Positions 25,809 to 35,315 are shown, counted from the stretch's first letter. The stretch is DNA of 45,990 bases from JACQFZ01 sp045810625 (GCA_045810625.1 JBJMVQ010000021.1:1-45990); one strand, 5' to 3'. The notes: a model not told the origin generated them from the sequence alone. A program made the numbers and translations.

Positions 25809-25827
25809 GGCCCCGCAATGCGGGGCC
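25809..25827 (+). terminator. Intercistronic hairpin between ahpC and ahpD
   Basis: GGCCCCGC (25809-25816) and GCGGGGCC (25820-25827): perfect 8-base stem with a 3-base loop, followed by GTCTCTT and not a clean T-run. It may partly terminate or protect the ahpC message, giving more AhpC than AhpD. Confidence 0.55.
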
Positions 25828-25848
25828 GTCTCTTAAAGGAGGTATCCG

Positions 25849-26385
25849 ATGAATGCGTTACCGGCAACCGAAGCGCTCGAAGGGGCGCTGGCCGCATCGC
25901 CGACCACGATCGCGCGCGACCTGCGGCTCAATCTCAAGCGCTTGCTCGAGGACGGCGCGCTCGCGCGCGAGGAGGCGCTGCTCGCTCTGCTCGCCGTCGC
26001 CACCGCCGTGGACGACGAGCGGCTGAGCGCCTACGCGCGCGATCAGCTGTCGCAGCTCGGCTTCGACGCCGAGCAAGTGCGCGAAGCATCCGAGAGTGCG
26101 GCGATCATGGCGATGCTCAATGTTTACTACCGCTTTCGCCATATGATCGACAACGACGAGGAATATCGCGCGACCGGGCTGCGTATGACCGCGCTCGCCC
26201 GGCCGGCGCTCGGTAAGGAGCGATTCGAAATGCTGGAGTTCGCCGTCTCGGTGTTGAACGGCTGCGAGTCGTGCATTCGGTCGCACGAGCGTGCGCTACG
26301 CGATGCCGCTGTCAGCGTGGACAAGATCCACGATCTCGCGCGCCTCACCGCAGTTGTGAAGGGGCTGCACACGCTCCACGCTTGA
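25849..26385 (+). CDS. ahpD: Alkyl hydroperoxidase AhpD
   Basis: 178-residue helical protein of the carboxymuconolactone decarboxylase/AhpD family that reduces AhpC. The CxxC centre is Cys139-Glu-Ser-Cys142, followed by His146 (NGCESCIRSHE), with Glu130 upstream as in the proton-relay of the mycobacterial enzyme. The His between the two cysteines in the mycobacterial protein is replaced by Ser. A near-perfect ribosome site (AAAGGAGGTA) precedes the ATG. Co-oriented 52 bases after ahpC. Confidence 0.92.
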   Translation: MNALPATEALEGALAASPTTIARDLRLNLKRLLEDGALAREEALLALLAVATAVDDERLSAYARDQLSQLGFDAEQVREASESAAIMAMLNVYYRFRHMIDNDEEYRATGLRMTALARPALGKERFEMLEFAVSVLNGCESCIRSHERALRDAAVSVDKIHDLARLTAVVKGLHTLHA

Positions 26386-26434
26386 AATACGCAAGTTCGT
26401 GACATTTGACCCCGACCGGGAGCAGGAGAACGAC

Positions 26435-26938
26435 ATGACTTCAATCACTGACATCCGCGAGAGCGAACGCGCGGTGAATATTGGCATCAACGAGCAGGAC
26501 CGGCGGGAGATTGCCGAAGGGCTTTCCCGTTTCCTCGCCGACACGTACACGCTTTATTTGAAAACGCACAACTTTCACTGGAATGTCACCGGGCCGATGT
26601 TCGAGACGCTGCACAAGATGTTCGAAGAGCAGTACCGCGAGCTGGCGGAAGCCGTGGACCAAATCGCCGAACGCATTCGCGCGCTCGGCTTCCCGGCGCC
26701 GGGAACCTACGCGGAGTTCGGGCAGCTAGCGTCGATCAAGGAAGAGCAAGATGTTCCGGGCGCCGAGTCGATGATCCAGCGATTGCTCGACGGGCATGAG
26801 ACGGCCGTGCGCACCGCGCGTTCGTTGTTGCCCGCGATCGGGCGCGCGCATGATGAGCCGACGTTGAATTTGGTGTCGGATCGCATGCAGGCGCATGAGA
26901 AGACCGCCTGGATGTTGCGCAGCATGTTGGTGCATTAA
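26435..26938 (+). CDS. dps: Dps-family ferritin-like DNA-protection protein
   Basis: 167-residue ferritin-like protein that sequesters iron using H2O2 and protects DNA. The ferroxidase helix motif THNFHWNVTGP is followed by the FEEQYRELAEAVDQIAERIR helix with the acidic ligands. The start is ATG 26435, with CAGGAG upstream, not the in-frame ATG 26399. It follows ahpD by 49 bases, making a peroxide-defence cluster oxyR/ahpC-ahpD-dps. Confidence 0.94.
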   Translation: MTSITDIRESERAVNIGINEQDRREIAEGLSRFLADTYTLYLKTHNFHWNVTGPMFETLHKMFEEQYRELAEAVDQIAERIRALGFPAPGTYAEFGQLASIKEEQDVPGAESMIQRLLDGHETAVRTARSLLPAIGRAHDEPTLNLVSDRMQAHEKTAWMLRSMLVH

Positions 26939-27004
26939 CCGCGCGAGTTACCGAGCGGCAGTCGTAGTCTGGATGAGGGTGAGCGGCAGCGCGATTTAAG
27001 AGCA

Positions 27005-27043
27005 CCAAATCCCCGGATTCCGCTTCGCTCCATCCGGGCTACG
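27005..27043. repeat. REP-like unit 1
   Basis: CCAAATCCCCGGATTCCGCT...CATCCGGGCTACG. CCCGGAT and ATCCGGG form the stem around a CG-containing loop. This copy has CTTCGCTCC where the other two have CTTGCTCC. Confidence 0.85.
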
Positions 27044-27137
27044 ACTGTCTCCGGGCTTACCTCCGGGGCCGCGACTCGCTGCCTCCGCTGACTGGAACGC
27101 CAACGAGGTAGGTGGCAGCGGCGCGATCTTCCGAGCA

Positions 27138-27175
27138 CCAAATCCCCGGATTCCGCTTGCTCCATCCGGGCTACG
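27138..27175. repeat. REP-like unit 2
   Basis: Same palindromic unit as 27005-27043, one base shorter in the loop (CTTGCTCC). Confidence 0.85.
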
Positions 27176-27251
27176 CGCTAACGGCGCAAGTTACCGAGCG
27201 GCAGCAGTCGTTAGTCTGGATGAAGGTGGGCAGCGGCGCGATTTACGCGCG

Positions 27252-27289
27252 CCAAATCCCCGGATTCCGCTTGCTCCATCCGGGCTACG
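27252..27289. repeat. REP-like unit 3
   Basis: Identical over its length to unit 2; a degenerate fourth half-unit (TATCCGGGCTACGA) follows at about 27308-27321. Confidence 0.85.
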
Positions 27290-27421
27290 ACTCCGGACCT
27301 TACGACTCTATCCGGGCTACGACTCGCTGCCTTCGCTGACTGGAACGCCAACGAGGTTCCTGAACAAAAAATTTTCTACGTCCTCCACACGCCCTTCGCG
27401 GTGAACGCAGATGTTCTCGCA

Positions 27422-28654
27422 TCAAGCAAAGAGCTGACCGAGCTTGTTGTCGACGCGGTAACCGGGAAAAACGGTTGTCAGATCGCTGCTGGACAAACCC
27501 AGATGGCCCGTCAGCACGGCGGCGAGCGCTTCGCGAAAGTCTGTTGTAGCGGCTAAATCGCGGCCTTCGTACAGCGCTTCGGGCGCAAGGCCGGGCCAAG
27601 TGCCGTAGACTTTTCCGCCGTGGACGCCGCCGCCGAGCAACCACAGCACGTTGCCGTGTCCGTGGTCGGTGCCGCCGTTGCCGTTCTCGTTTACCGTGCG
27701 CCCGAACTCGGACATGACAACGATGGTAGTGTCGGCGAATCCGGGGCCGAGCAGGCGCGCGAGCGCGGCGAGTCCGTCGCCGAGCGGGCGCAGATGATTG
27801 GCGAGCGGACCGGTTGCGCCGCCTTGATTCACGTGCGTGTCCCAGCCGCCGACCGCCAAAAACGCAAGCCGGATACCCGGATCGCGCGCGAGCAGCCGGC
27901 CGGCCTGTTCGGCAATGCCGGCGAAACCGAGCGCGGACGGCGCGTTGTTGTTCGACTGCTCCATGTCCTGTTCGAGCAACGCGAGCATGCGCCGGCGGGC
28001 CGCCTGTCCTTCGCGATACGCGACACTCAGCGCGTCGCTGCCCTGATACATCCGATCGAACGCGTTGCTGATCGGCGCGCGATCGATCGCCATCGGTTTC
28101 CCCGCTTGCTTACCGACCGCCACGTTCGATACGGGTCGACGGCCGTCGAGGATCCGTGGCAGCGTCGGCCCGAAGCTCACCGCTCTCGGCTCGTCGCGCG
28201 TCGCAGGTAGCGTCGCGAGCAGGCGGTTCATCCAACCGTCGCCGGTCGATTTCCGCCCCGGCGTACCGCTCTCCATGTAGTCCTGCGCATCGAAGTGCGA
28301 GCGCGTCGGATCGGGCGAGCCGCAGGCGTGGACGAAGGCCAGCTGCCGTTCCTTCCAAAGCGGCAGCAGCGCAGCGAGCGCCGGGTGCAGACCAAAACGA
28401 TCGTCGAGTGCAAGCGCGGCTCCGTCGCCTCGTTCCGGGATCGCGATCGTCGGCCGCCCGTCGTGATACGCCGACTCGCGATAAGGAATCACGACGTTCA
28501 ACCCGTCGACTGCGCCGCGCAGAAACACGACGACCAGTCGCTTCGCGCTTCGTTCGCCTTCGGGCGCCCGCGCGGCCCAGCCGTAGCGGCCGAGCGGGAG
28601 CAAGGTGAGCGCGGGAACGAGCGCGGAGGCTTTCAGAAAGCGGCGGCGATTCAT
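27422..28654 (-). CDS. DUF1501 protein with Tat signal
   Basis: 410-residue exported protein of the DUF1501 family, related to the alkaline-phosphatase/sulfatase fold. It begins MNRRRFLKASALVPALTLLP, a twin-arginine signal, so it is likely folded before export, possibly with a metal. Motifs: FLRGAVDGLNVVIPY, GLHPALAALLPLW, SHFDAQDYMESG, GGWDTHVNQG and MSEFGRTVNENG followed by GGTDHGHG. The biochemical function of the family is not established. The ATG is three bases after the DUF1800 stop with GGAGA inside the end of that gene, so the two are translated from one message. Confidence 0.9.
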   Translation of the reverse strand: MNRRRFLKASALVPALTLLPLGRYGWAARAPEGERSAKRLVVVFLRGAVDGLNVVIPYRESAYHDGRPTIAIPERGDGAALALDDRFGLHPALAALLPLWKERQLAFVHACGSPDPTRSHFDAQDYMESGTPGRKSTGDGWMNRLLATLPATRDEPRAVSFGPTLPRILDGRRPVSNVAVGKQAGKPMAIDRAPISNAFDRMYQGSDALSVAYREGQAARRRMLALLEQDMEQSNNNAPSALGFAGIAEQAGRLLARDPGIRLAFLAVGGWDTHVNQGGATGPLANHLRPLGDGLAALARLLGPGFADTTIVVMSEFGRTVNENGNGGTDHGHGNVLWLLGGGVHGGKVYGTWPGLAPEALYEGRDLAATTDFREALAAVLTGHLGLSSSDLTTVFPGYRVDNKLGQLFA

Positions 28655-28657
28655 ATT

Positions 28658-30166
<1,509 letters not shown>

Positions 30167-30281
30167 TCGAAAGGTGATTCCATGGTTGGCCGCAAGAGAC
30201 CCAGGAACGCGGCGCTGGAGAAGCATAACGCGCGCCCAGCGGGCGCGGTTGACGCGAAGCGGCTTAGCGGAACCGCAGGGA

Positions 30282-30761
30282 TTACTGCGACGCGAACAGG
30301 AATTCGCCGAGGTAACGGCCGCCGGTTGCGACCACTACGGTGATCAGGCCGAGGATCAGGTTGATGCCGATCAGCCGGCGAATCTGGCCTAGCTGCTTGC
30401 CACCCGCGGCCCAGTCCTTCGCCGCGACGGCTCGCTTTAGCCGCTGGAACGGCGCGAAGTAAACGTGCAAGAAGATCACGATCATCGTCCAGCCGATCGC
30501 CTGCATCACGTGTACGTGAATGCCCGCGCTACGGAAACCTTCGAATACGTAGAGGATCGTCCAGTATCCGGTGATCGGCAGAATCACGATCGCGGCCCAG
30601 ACCCAAGGAAAGAAGCGGGCAAACGTACGTGCCCAGAGCGAAAGGCGCAACGGCGGCTCGAGTAAATCGGCCGCCACGGGTCGCAAGGCAACATAAGCGA
30701 AGAACATTCCTCCGACCCACAGGACGGCGCATAGGATATGCAGAGTGATGGAGACTGCCAT
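30282..30761 (-). CDS. CopD-like integral membrane protein
   Basis: 159-residue protein with four hydrophobic segments (LHILCAVLWVGGMFFAYVAL, WVWAAIVILPITGYW, VMQAIGWTMIVIFLHVYF and INLILGLITVVVATGG). Conserved histidines in LHILCAVLW, HVHVMQ and FLHVYF could bind heme or copper, fitting the CopD/DUF2269-type superfamily. ATG 30761 has CGGAGGA just upstream; the in-frame ATG at 30809 is less likely. Its physiological role is unknown. Confidence 0.75.
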   Translation of the reverse strand: MAVSITLHILCAVLWVGGMFFAYVALRPVAADLLEPPLRLSLWARTFARFFPWVWAAIVILPITGYWTILYVFEGFRSAGIHVHVMQAIGWTMIVIFLHVYFAPFQRLKRAVAAKDWAAGGKQLGQIRRLIGINLILGLITVVVATGGRYLGEFLFASQ

Positions 30762-30824
30762 GACTTCCTCCGGTATTGTTCCATTCTGTTCGCGCGGCGC
30801 AGACAACACTCAGCGCTGGCGCCG

Positions 30825-31526
30825 TTACGCGGCGCCTTGTCCGACAATCCGGCGTTTGAGTTTAAGGTAAGACCGCTTGATCGCGCGCGCAATGATTTCC
30901 ACCGTCGTGCGCCGATAGTACGGACGATCCTCCGGCGTCAGCTCTTCCATGCGCCCCTGGTACTTGAGCTTCGCCCAGGCGTTCCAGTCGAAGCGGCGTG
31001 CGAGCGCGTACAGATAATGATTGAGCGGCGCGAAGCCGGGTTTGCGCACGATCGCGGCGCCGAAGTCGATCAAGCACGGATGACATCCGTTGACGATGAG
31101 GAGATTATCGTTGCGCTTCAGATCGGCATGGGCGACGCCGCGGCGGTGCAGCTCGTGGATGTAAGCGAAGAGCGTGTCGAAGAACGCGCGCCGATCGGTG
31201 ATGTGGCGGTTACGAAAGCGCACGCCGTCGACATGATCGAGCACGAGATAGCGGCCGCCGCCGATCAAACCGTAACAGCGCGGGCTGCCGGTGAAGCCGT
31301 CGAGGCGTTGGTAGGCACGGTACTCGCGCTGGAGCATCCAGCGGCGCAACCCGCCGCGCAGCCCGCCGCCCGCCGCCACCTTCACGACGTAGCGCCGCCC
31401 GCGCTCTTCGTACACATAAACGGCGCCCTGGTAGCCACGCGCGTCGGCAGGCTGCCCGGCGCGCATCCGGTTCTCAATCCAGTCCGTCAGCGCGCGCTCG
31501 TCGGGGCCATCGAGCGGGGCGGGCAT
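30825..31526 (-). CDS. Kdo/WaaP-type lipopolysaccharide kinase family protein
   Basis: 233-residue protein-kinase-fold enzyme. The ATP lysine is Lys49 in YVVKVAAGG, the catalytic loop is HADLKRNDN (His133, Asp135, Lys137, Asn141), and the metal site is IDFGAA (Asp154). The fold and size match the lipopolysaccharide-kinase (Kdo/WaaP) family, which phosphorylates sugars of the LPS core; a small-molecule or protein substrate is possible. The C-terminus is very basic (KRSYLKLKRRIV), suited to a membrane surface. It follows the ICMT-like gene by 10 bases on the same strand. Confidence 0.8.
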   Translation of the reverse strand: MPAPLDGPDERALTDWIENRMRAGQPADARGYQGAVYVYEERGRRYVVKVAAGGGLRGGLRRWMLQREYRAYQRLDGFTGSPRCYGLIGGGRYLVLDHVDGVRFRNRHITDRRAFFDTLFAYIHELHRRGVAHADLKRNDNLLIVNGCHPCLIDFGAAIVRKPGFAPLNHYLYALARRFDWNAWAKLKYQGRMEELTPEDRPYYRRTTVEIIARAIKRSYLKLKRRIVGQGAA

Positions 31527-31536
31527 GGAACGCGGA

Positions 31537-32139
31537 TCAGGGGAGGCGGTTATAGAGAATGGACAGGAACAGGATCAGCAGCGCCGCGATGATCGGCTCG
31601 CCGTTCTGCCGCAGGCTTTGCGCGAACGACCATTCGCTCCGTTGCCCCGACTGATACGGCGTGATGCGCGGGATCAGCGCGCGCGTTTCTTTGCTCCAGG
31701 CTTCCCACTGGCCCGGAAACAACCGCGCGAGCAGCCGGTCCTCGTGCTGTATTGTTTGCGGGTAATAGAAGAGGGCGAGCGCCAGCCACACGATAAAGCT
31801 CCACCATAGACCGGACGCCAGGCAGAAGCCGAAGGTGATCAAATGATTGCCGACGTACAGCGGGTGGCGCACGTACGCGTAGGGCCCGGTTGTCGCGAGC
31901 ACTTTATCTTTCTTCACGTGCCCCGAGGCCCACAGCCGGACGGCGATGCCGAGCACGGCGAGGACGAGCCCAACGACATACGCGCGCGCGTCGGTCGGCG
32001 CGCCGACGGTCGTGAGCAAAATGAGGAAAGCGATGCCGACGAACTGGCGCGAACGGTGGCGGTTGTATTTCAGGTCGTGGACGAAGCGCTTCAGGCCGAT
32101 GCGTTCGGACAGCGTTTTCGGGTGGGTTTGCGTCTGCAT
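31537..32139 (-). CDS. Isoprenylcysteine carboxyl methyltransferase-like membrane protein
   Basis: 200-residue protein with four or five hydrophobic segments. The methyltransferase signature is GPYAYVRHPLYVGNHL (about 85-100), followed by YYPQTIQHEDRLLARLFPGQ and W near 145, which is the ICMT/phospholipid-methyltransferase SAM-binding pattern. The bacterial substrate is unknown; lipids or quinone-like compounds are possible. It leads a two-gene unit with the Kdo-kinase-like gene, suggesting envelope-lipid modification (inference). Confidence 0.8.
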   Translation of the reverse strand: MQTQTHPKTLSERIGLKRFVHDLKYNRHRSRQFVGIAFLILLTTVGAPTDARAYVVGLVLAVLGIAVRLWASGHVKKDKVLATTGPYAYVRHPLYVGNHLITFGFCLASGLWWSFIVWLALALFYYPQTIQHEDRLLARLFPGQWEAWSKETRALIPRITPYQSGQRSEWSFAQSLRQNGEPIIAALLILFLSILYNRLP

Positions 32140-32278
32140 TGGGGGGCGGATTTCTCGCTCAACGGGCGCGCCATCTTAACATAGCCCTCGCGTGCGCCAT
32201 CGGTAGCGGCGCGACGGCCGGCTGAAAACCGGCACCCGATCAGCTACAGTTGGCGGCGCGGCAGGGCTCTCAACGGAC

Positions 32279-32980
32279 ATGCGCGACTACAAGATTGCTC
32301 CTTCGATTCTTTCAGCCGATTTCGCCCGCCTGGGCGAAGAGGTGGCGAACGTCGTCGCCGCCGGCGCGGACATCGTCCATTTCGACGTCATGGACAATCA
32401 CTACGTGCCGAACCTCACTATCGGCCCGCTGGTGTGCACGGCGTTGCGCAAGTACGGGGTGACGGCCGAGATCGACGTGCACCTGATGGTAAAGCCGGTC
32501 GATCGCATCATCCCGGACTTCGCCGAAGCCGGCGCTACCTATATTACGTTCCATCCCGAGGCTAGCGAGCACATCGATCGGTCGCTCGCGATGATCCGCG
32601 AGCACGGTTGCAAGAGCGGGCTCGTGTTCAATCCGGCGACTCCGCTCGATTATCTGCGCTACGTTTTGGACAAGGTCGACATGGTGCTGATCATGTCGGT
32701 GAACCCCGGCTTCGCCGCGCAGAAATTCATCCCGACCGCGCTGACGAAGTTGCGCGAGGCGCGCCGGCTGATCGACGACAGCGGCCGCACCATCCGCCTC
32801 GAGATCGACGGCGGCGTGAAGGTCGACAACATCCGCGCGATTGCCGAAGCGGGCGCGGACACCTTCGTCGCCGGCTCCGCGGTCTTCGGCGCCGGCAAGG
32901 CGACCGACCCCCATCGCTATGACAGCGTGATCCGCGCGATGCGCGAGGAGCTCGCGAAGGTCGGGGCCGAGCAGGTCTAG
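32279..32980 (+). CDS. rpe: Ribulose-phosphate 3-epimerase
   Basis: 233-residue TIM-barrel enzyme interconverting ribulose 5-phosphate and xylulose 5-phosphate. Motifs: APSILSADFARLGEE (7-21), VHFDVMDNHYVPNLTIGP (33-50, metal His34 and Asp36), DVHLMV, MSVNPGFAAQKF and RLEIDGGVKVDN. The usual MDGxFVPN is MDNHYVPN here. It starts the rpe-gph-trpE-trpG block, an arrangement seen in several proteobacteria. Confidence 0.95.
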   Translation: MRDYKIAPSILSADFARLGEEVANVVAAGADIVHFDVMDNHYVPNLTIGPLVCTALRKYGVTAEIDVHLMVKPVDRIIPDFAEAGATYITFHPEASEHIDRSLAMIREHGCKSGLVFNPATPLDYLRYVLDKVDMVLIMSVNPGFAAQKFIPTALTKLREARRLIDDSGRTIRLEIDGGVKVDNIRAIAEAGADTFVAGSAVFGAGKATDPHRYDSVIRAMREELAKVGAEQV

Positions 32981-32991
32981 CGAGCGCCGAT

Positions 32992-33693
32992 TTGACCGGT
33001 CTTCCCGTTAACCGGCTCGTGCTGCGGGCAAAGCTCGTGCTGTTCGATCTCGACGGCACGCTCGTGCACAGCGCTCCGGATCTCGCCGCCGCCGTCAATC
33101 TGATGCTCCACGAGCTGGGCCTGCCCGAGCACCCGGTTGAGCGCGTCGCCGGCTGGATCGGCAACGGCATGCTGCGTCTCGTGAAGCGCGGACTGACCGG
33201 CCAGCGCGACGGGGAGCCCGACCCGGCGCTGTTCGAGCGCGGAGTCGAGAGCTTCAAGCGGCACTATGCGGCCAACCTCGCCGTGCGTACGCGCCCCTAT
33301 CCCGGCATGGTCGAAGCGCTCGATGATCTTACCGGGCATGGTTTTTTGCTTGGCTGCGTAACCAACAAGCTCAGCGCATTCACGCGACCGCTGCTCGAGC
33401 AGCTCGATCTTATGAAGTATTTCCGCGTCGTCGTCGCCGGTGACACGCTTCCCGTACGTAAACCCGATCCGCTGCCGCTGCTGCACGCGTCCCGGGAAGC
33501 GGGCGTCGAGCCGGCGCGGGCCGTCATGGTCGGCGATTCGGCGACGGACCTGAACGCTGCGCGCGCGGCGGCGATGCCCGCGATCGCGGTGACGTACGGC
33601 TATAATCAGGGGCTCGACGTCCGCACCCTCGACCCGGCGGTCGTGGTTGATTCGGCCGCCGAACTACCGCAATATCTCGAACTCGAAAAGTGA
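32992..33693 (+). CDS. gph: Phosphoglycolate phosphatase
   Basis: 233-residue HAD-superfamily hydrolase that removes 2-phosphoglycolate. The nucleophile motif is FDLDGTLVHS (Asp19, Asp21), the second motif is VTNKLS, and the third KPDPLP with MVGDSATDLNAARAAAMP. The start is uncertain: TTG 32992 gives normal length, GTG 33016 is an alternative. It lies 11 bases after rpe. Confidence 0.93.
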   Translation: MTGLPVNRLVLRAKLVLFDLDGTLVHSAPDLAAAVNLMLHELGLPEHPVERVAGWIGNGMLRLVKRGLTGQRDGEPDPALFERGVESFKRHYAANLAVRTRPYPGMVEALDDLTGHGFLLGCVTNKLSAFTRPLLEQLDLMKYFRVVVAGDTLPVRKPDPLPLLHASREAGVEPARAVMVGDSATDLNAARAAAMPAIAVTYGYNQGLDVRTLDPAVVVDSAAELPQYLELEK

Positions 33694-33696
33694 AGC

Positions 33697-33799
33697 ACCA
33701 TGAGAGACGAACGCGGAACGGGATGGACTGCATGGCGATGGTGGCGTAGCTGCCGCTAAGCGTGCGTTCGTCCGGTTCAATCGTTCATTCTCATGGTGA
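33697..33799 (+). promoter_or_regulatory. Attenuation-type leader RNA of trpE
   Basis: The leader contains two consecutive 5' segments, CACCATGAGA (33697-33706) and GACGAACGC (33706-33714), whose exact complements occur downstream as TCTCATGGTG (33790-33799) and GCGTTCGTC (33763-33771). Pairing would enclose the leader start codon and the bases directly before trpE's ATG. No GC hairpin with a T-run is present, so control could be at translation level. Mechanism is not shown. Confidence 0.55.
33700..33759 (+). CDS. trpL: trp operon leader peptide
   Basis: Short frame of 19 codons and TAA, too small for routine gene calling: M-R-D-E-R-G-T-G-W-T-A-W-R-W-W-R-S-C-R. Four of 19 residues are Trp, including a W-R-W-W-R core like known Trp leader peptides. 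It sits between gph (stop 33691-33693) and trpE (ATG 33803), the expected position. No ribosome site stronger than AGCACC/GAAG is visible. Tryptophan-dependent stalling is inference from position and composition. Confidence 0.8.
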   Translation: MRDERGTGWTAWRWWRSCR

Positions 33800-33802
33800 T
33801 TC

Positions 33803-35314
33803 ATGTCGCTGACACAGTCCGATCTCGATAGTTACCTCCGCCAAGGTTTCAACCGCGTTCCCCTGATCGCCGAGAGTTTCTCGGATCTCGAAACGCCGCT
33901 CTCGCTTTACCTCAAGCTCGCCGACGCGCCGAATACGTTCCTCCTCGAATCGGTCGTGGGCGGCGAGCGCTTCGGCCGTTATTCATTCATTGGGCTACTC
34001 GCGCGCACCCGGCTCGCGACGCACATTCGTGGCGGCCGGGGCGAAACGATCGTCACGCACGCCGGCAAGGAGGTCGAACGCCACGAAGGCGATCCACTCG
34101 ATTTCATCCAGGCTTATCTTCGACGTTTCCGCGTAGCCGTGCGCCCGGGGCTGCCGCGATTCTGCGGCGGGCTAGCCGGCTATTTCGGTTACGACACGGC
34201 GCGCGCGATCGAGCCGAAGCTCGCCGGGACGACGAAGCCGGGCGGCATCGACGTGCCGGATATTCTGCTGCTGCTCACGGAAGAGCTTGCCGTCGTCGAC
34301 AATCTCACCGGGAAGCTTTACTTCATCGTTTACATCGATCCGGGTGCGCCGCAAGCGTACCAGCGCGGCCTTGAACGGTTGCGCGCACTGCGCGCACAGC
34401 TGCGCGAACCGATTCCCGTTGCGGAGACGCGCCCGAGCGGCCGCACGGAGGCGATACGCGAGTTCGCCAAAGCCGATTACCTCGCCGCCGTGGCGAAGGC
34501 GAAGGAGTACGTGCTGGCGGGCGACATGATGCAGGTTCAGATCGGTCAACGGATCCGCCTGCCGTTCCGCGATTCGCCGCTGTTGCTATACCGGGCGCTG
34601 CGTTCGATCAATCCCTCGCCGTACATGTACTTTTACAACTTCGGCGACTTCCACGTGGTCGGCGCGTCGCCGGAAATTCTCGTGCGTCAGGAGACGCGCG
34701 AAACGAACGGCGCGAAGCGCGAAATCGTAACGGTGCGCCCGATCGCCGGCACCAAGCCGCGCGGGGCCACGCCCCAGCAGGACGAAGCGCTTGCGCAGGC
34801 GTTGCTCGCGGACCCGAAGGAGCGCGCCGAGCACGTGATGCTGATCGACCTCGCACGCAACGATATCGGCCGCATCGCCGACATCGGCACCGTCAAGGTC
34901 ACCGATCAGATGGTGATCGAGAAGTACTCGCACGTGCAGCACATCGTCTCGAACGTCGAGGGCGTGCTGAAGCCCGACATGACGAATCTCGACGTGCTGC
35001 GCGCGACGTTCCCCGCCGGTACGCTTACCGGCGCCCCCAAAGTGCGCGCGATGGAAATCATCGACGAGCTCGAGCCGGTCAAGCGCGGCATCTACGGCGG
35101 CGCGTGCGGTTACCTGAGCTTCAGCGGCGCGATGGATCTCGCCATCGCGATCCGCACCGGCATCGTCAAAGACAACATGTTGTACGTCCAGGCAGCGGCC
35201 GGGATCGTCGCCGACTCCGATCCCGAGAGCGAATGGCGCGAGACCGAAGCCAAAGCGCGCGCGGTGTTGCGCGCCGCCGAGCTCGTGCAGGACGGCCTGG
35301 ATCAGGAGGTGTGA
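33803..35314 (+). CDS. trpE: Anthranilate synthase component I
   Basis: 503-residue chorismate-using subunit that makes anthranilate with ammonia from TrpG, the first committed step of tryptophan synthesis. The feedback site LLES is at 47-50 (FLLESVVGGERFGRYSFIG), with NPSPYMYF, the second Trp-binding element. Catalytic-region motifs VRPIAGTKPRG, DLARNDIGR and PAGTLTGAPKVRAMEIIDELE are intact, so feedback-sensitive and active by sequence. It starts one base before a coupled trpG and is preceded by the leader region. Confidence 0.97.
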   Translation: MSLTQSDLDSYLRQGFNRVPLIAESFSDLETPLSLYLKLADAPNTFLLESVVGGERFGRYSFIGLLARTRLATHIRGGRGETIVTHAGKEVERHEGDPLDFIQAYLRRFRVAVRPGLPRFCGGLAGYFGYDTARAIEPKLAGTTKPGGIDVPDILLLLTEELAVVDNLTGKLYFIVYIDPGAPQAYQRGLERLRALRAQLREPIPVAETRPSGRTEAIREFAKADYLAAVAKAKEYVLAGDMMQVQIGQRIRLPFRDSPLLLYRALRSINPSPYMYFYNFGDFHVVGASPEILVRQETRETNGAKREIVTVRPIAGTKPRGATPQQDEALAQALLADPKERAEHVMLIDLARNDIGRIADIGTVKVTDQMVIEKYSHVQHIVSNVEGVLKPDMTNLDVLRATFPAGTLTGAPKVRAMEIIDELEPVKRGIYGGACGYLSFSGAMDLAIAIRTGIVKDNMLYVQAAAGIVADSDPESEWRETEAKARAVLRAAELVQDGLDQEV

Positions 35315-35315
35315 C

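Larger units (their letters stand above)
26939..27421. repeat. Cluster of REP-like palindromes and duplicated modules
   Basis: This gene-free stretch is a patchwork of three sequence modules. R is a palindromic unit (27005-27043, 27138-27175, 27252-27289, plus a partial near 27308-27321). X begins GTTACCGAGCGGCAG and ends GCGCGATTTA (about 26946-26998 and 27189-27245, with a fragment near 27109-27128). Y is 38 bases starting CGACTCGCTGCC (27072-27109 and 27320-27357, one mismatch). The order is X-R-Y-x-R-X-R-r-Y. The stop of the DUF1501 gene is at 27422. Spacing is irregular and there are no unique spacers of equal size, so it is not CRISPR. Confidence 0.85.

Noticed and set aside
26935..27165. 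Minus-strand frame containing MERSGIRGF
   Set aside because: It is the translation of the REP-like unit; such frames appear wherever the repeat occurs and have no ribosome site or family.
26939..27421. Possible CRISPR array
   Set aside because: Repeat spacing is irregular (about 133 and 114 bases), the intervals themselves contain repeated modules, and no cas gene is near.
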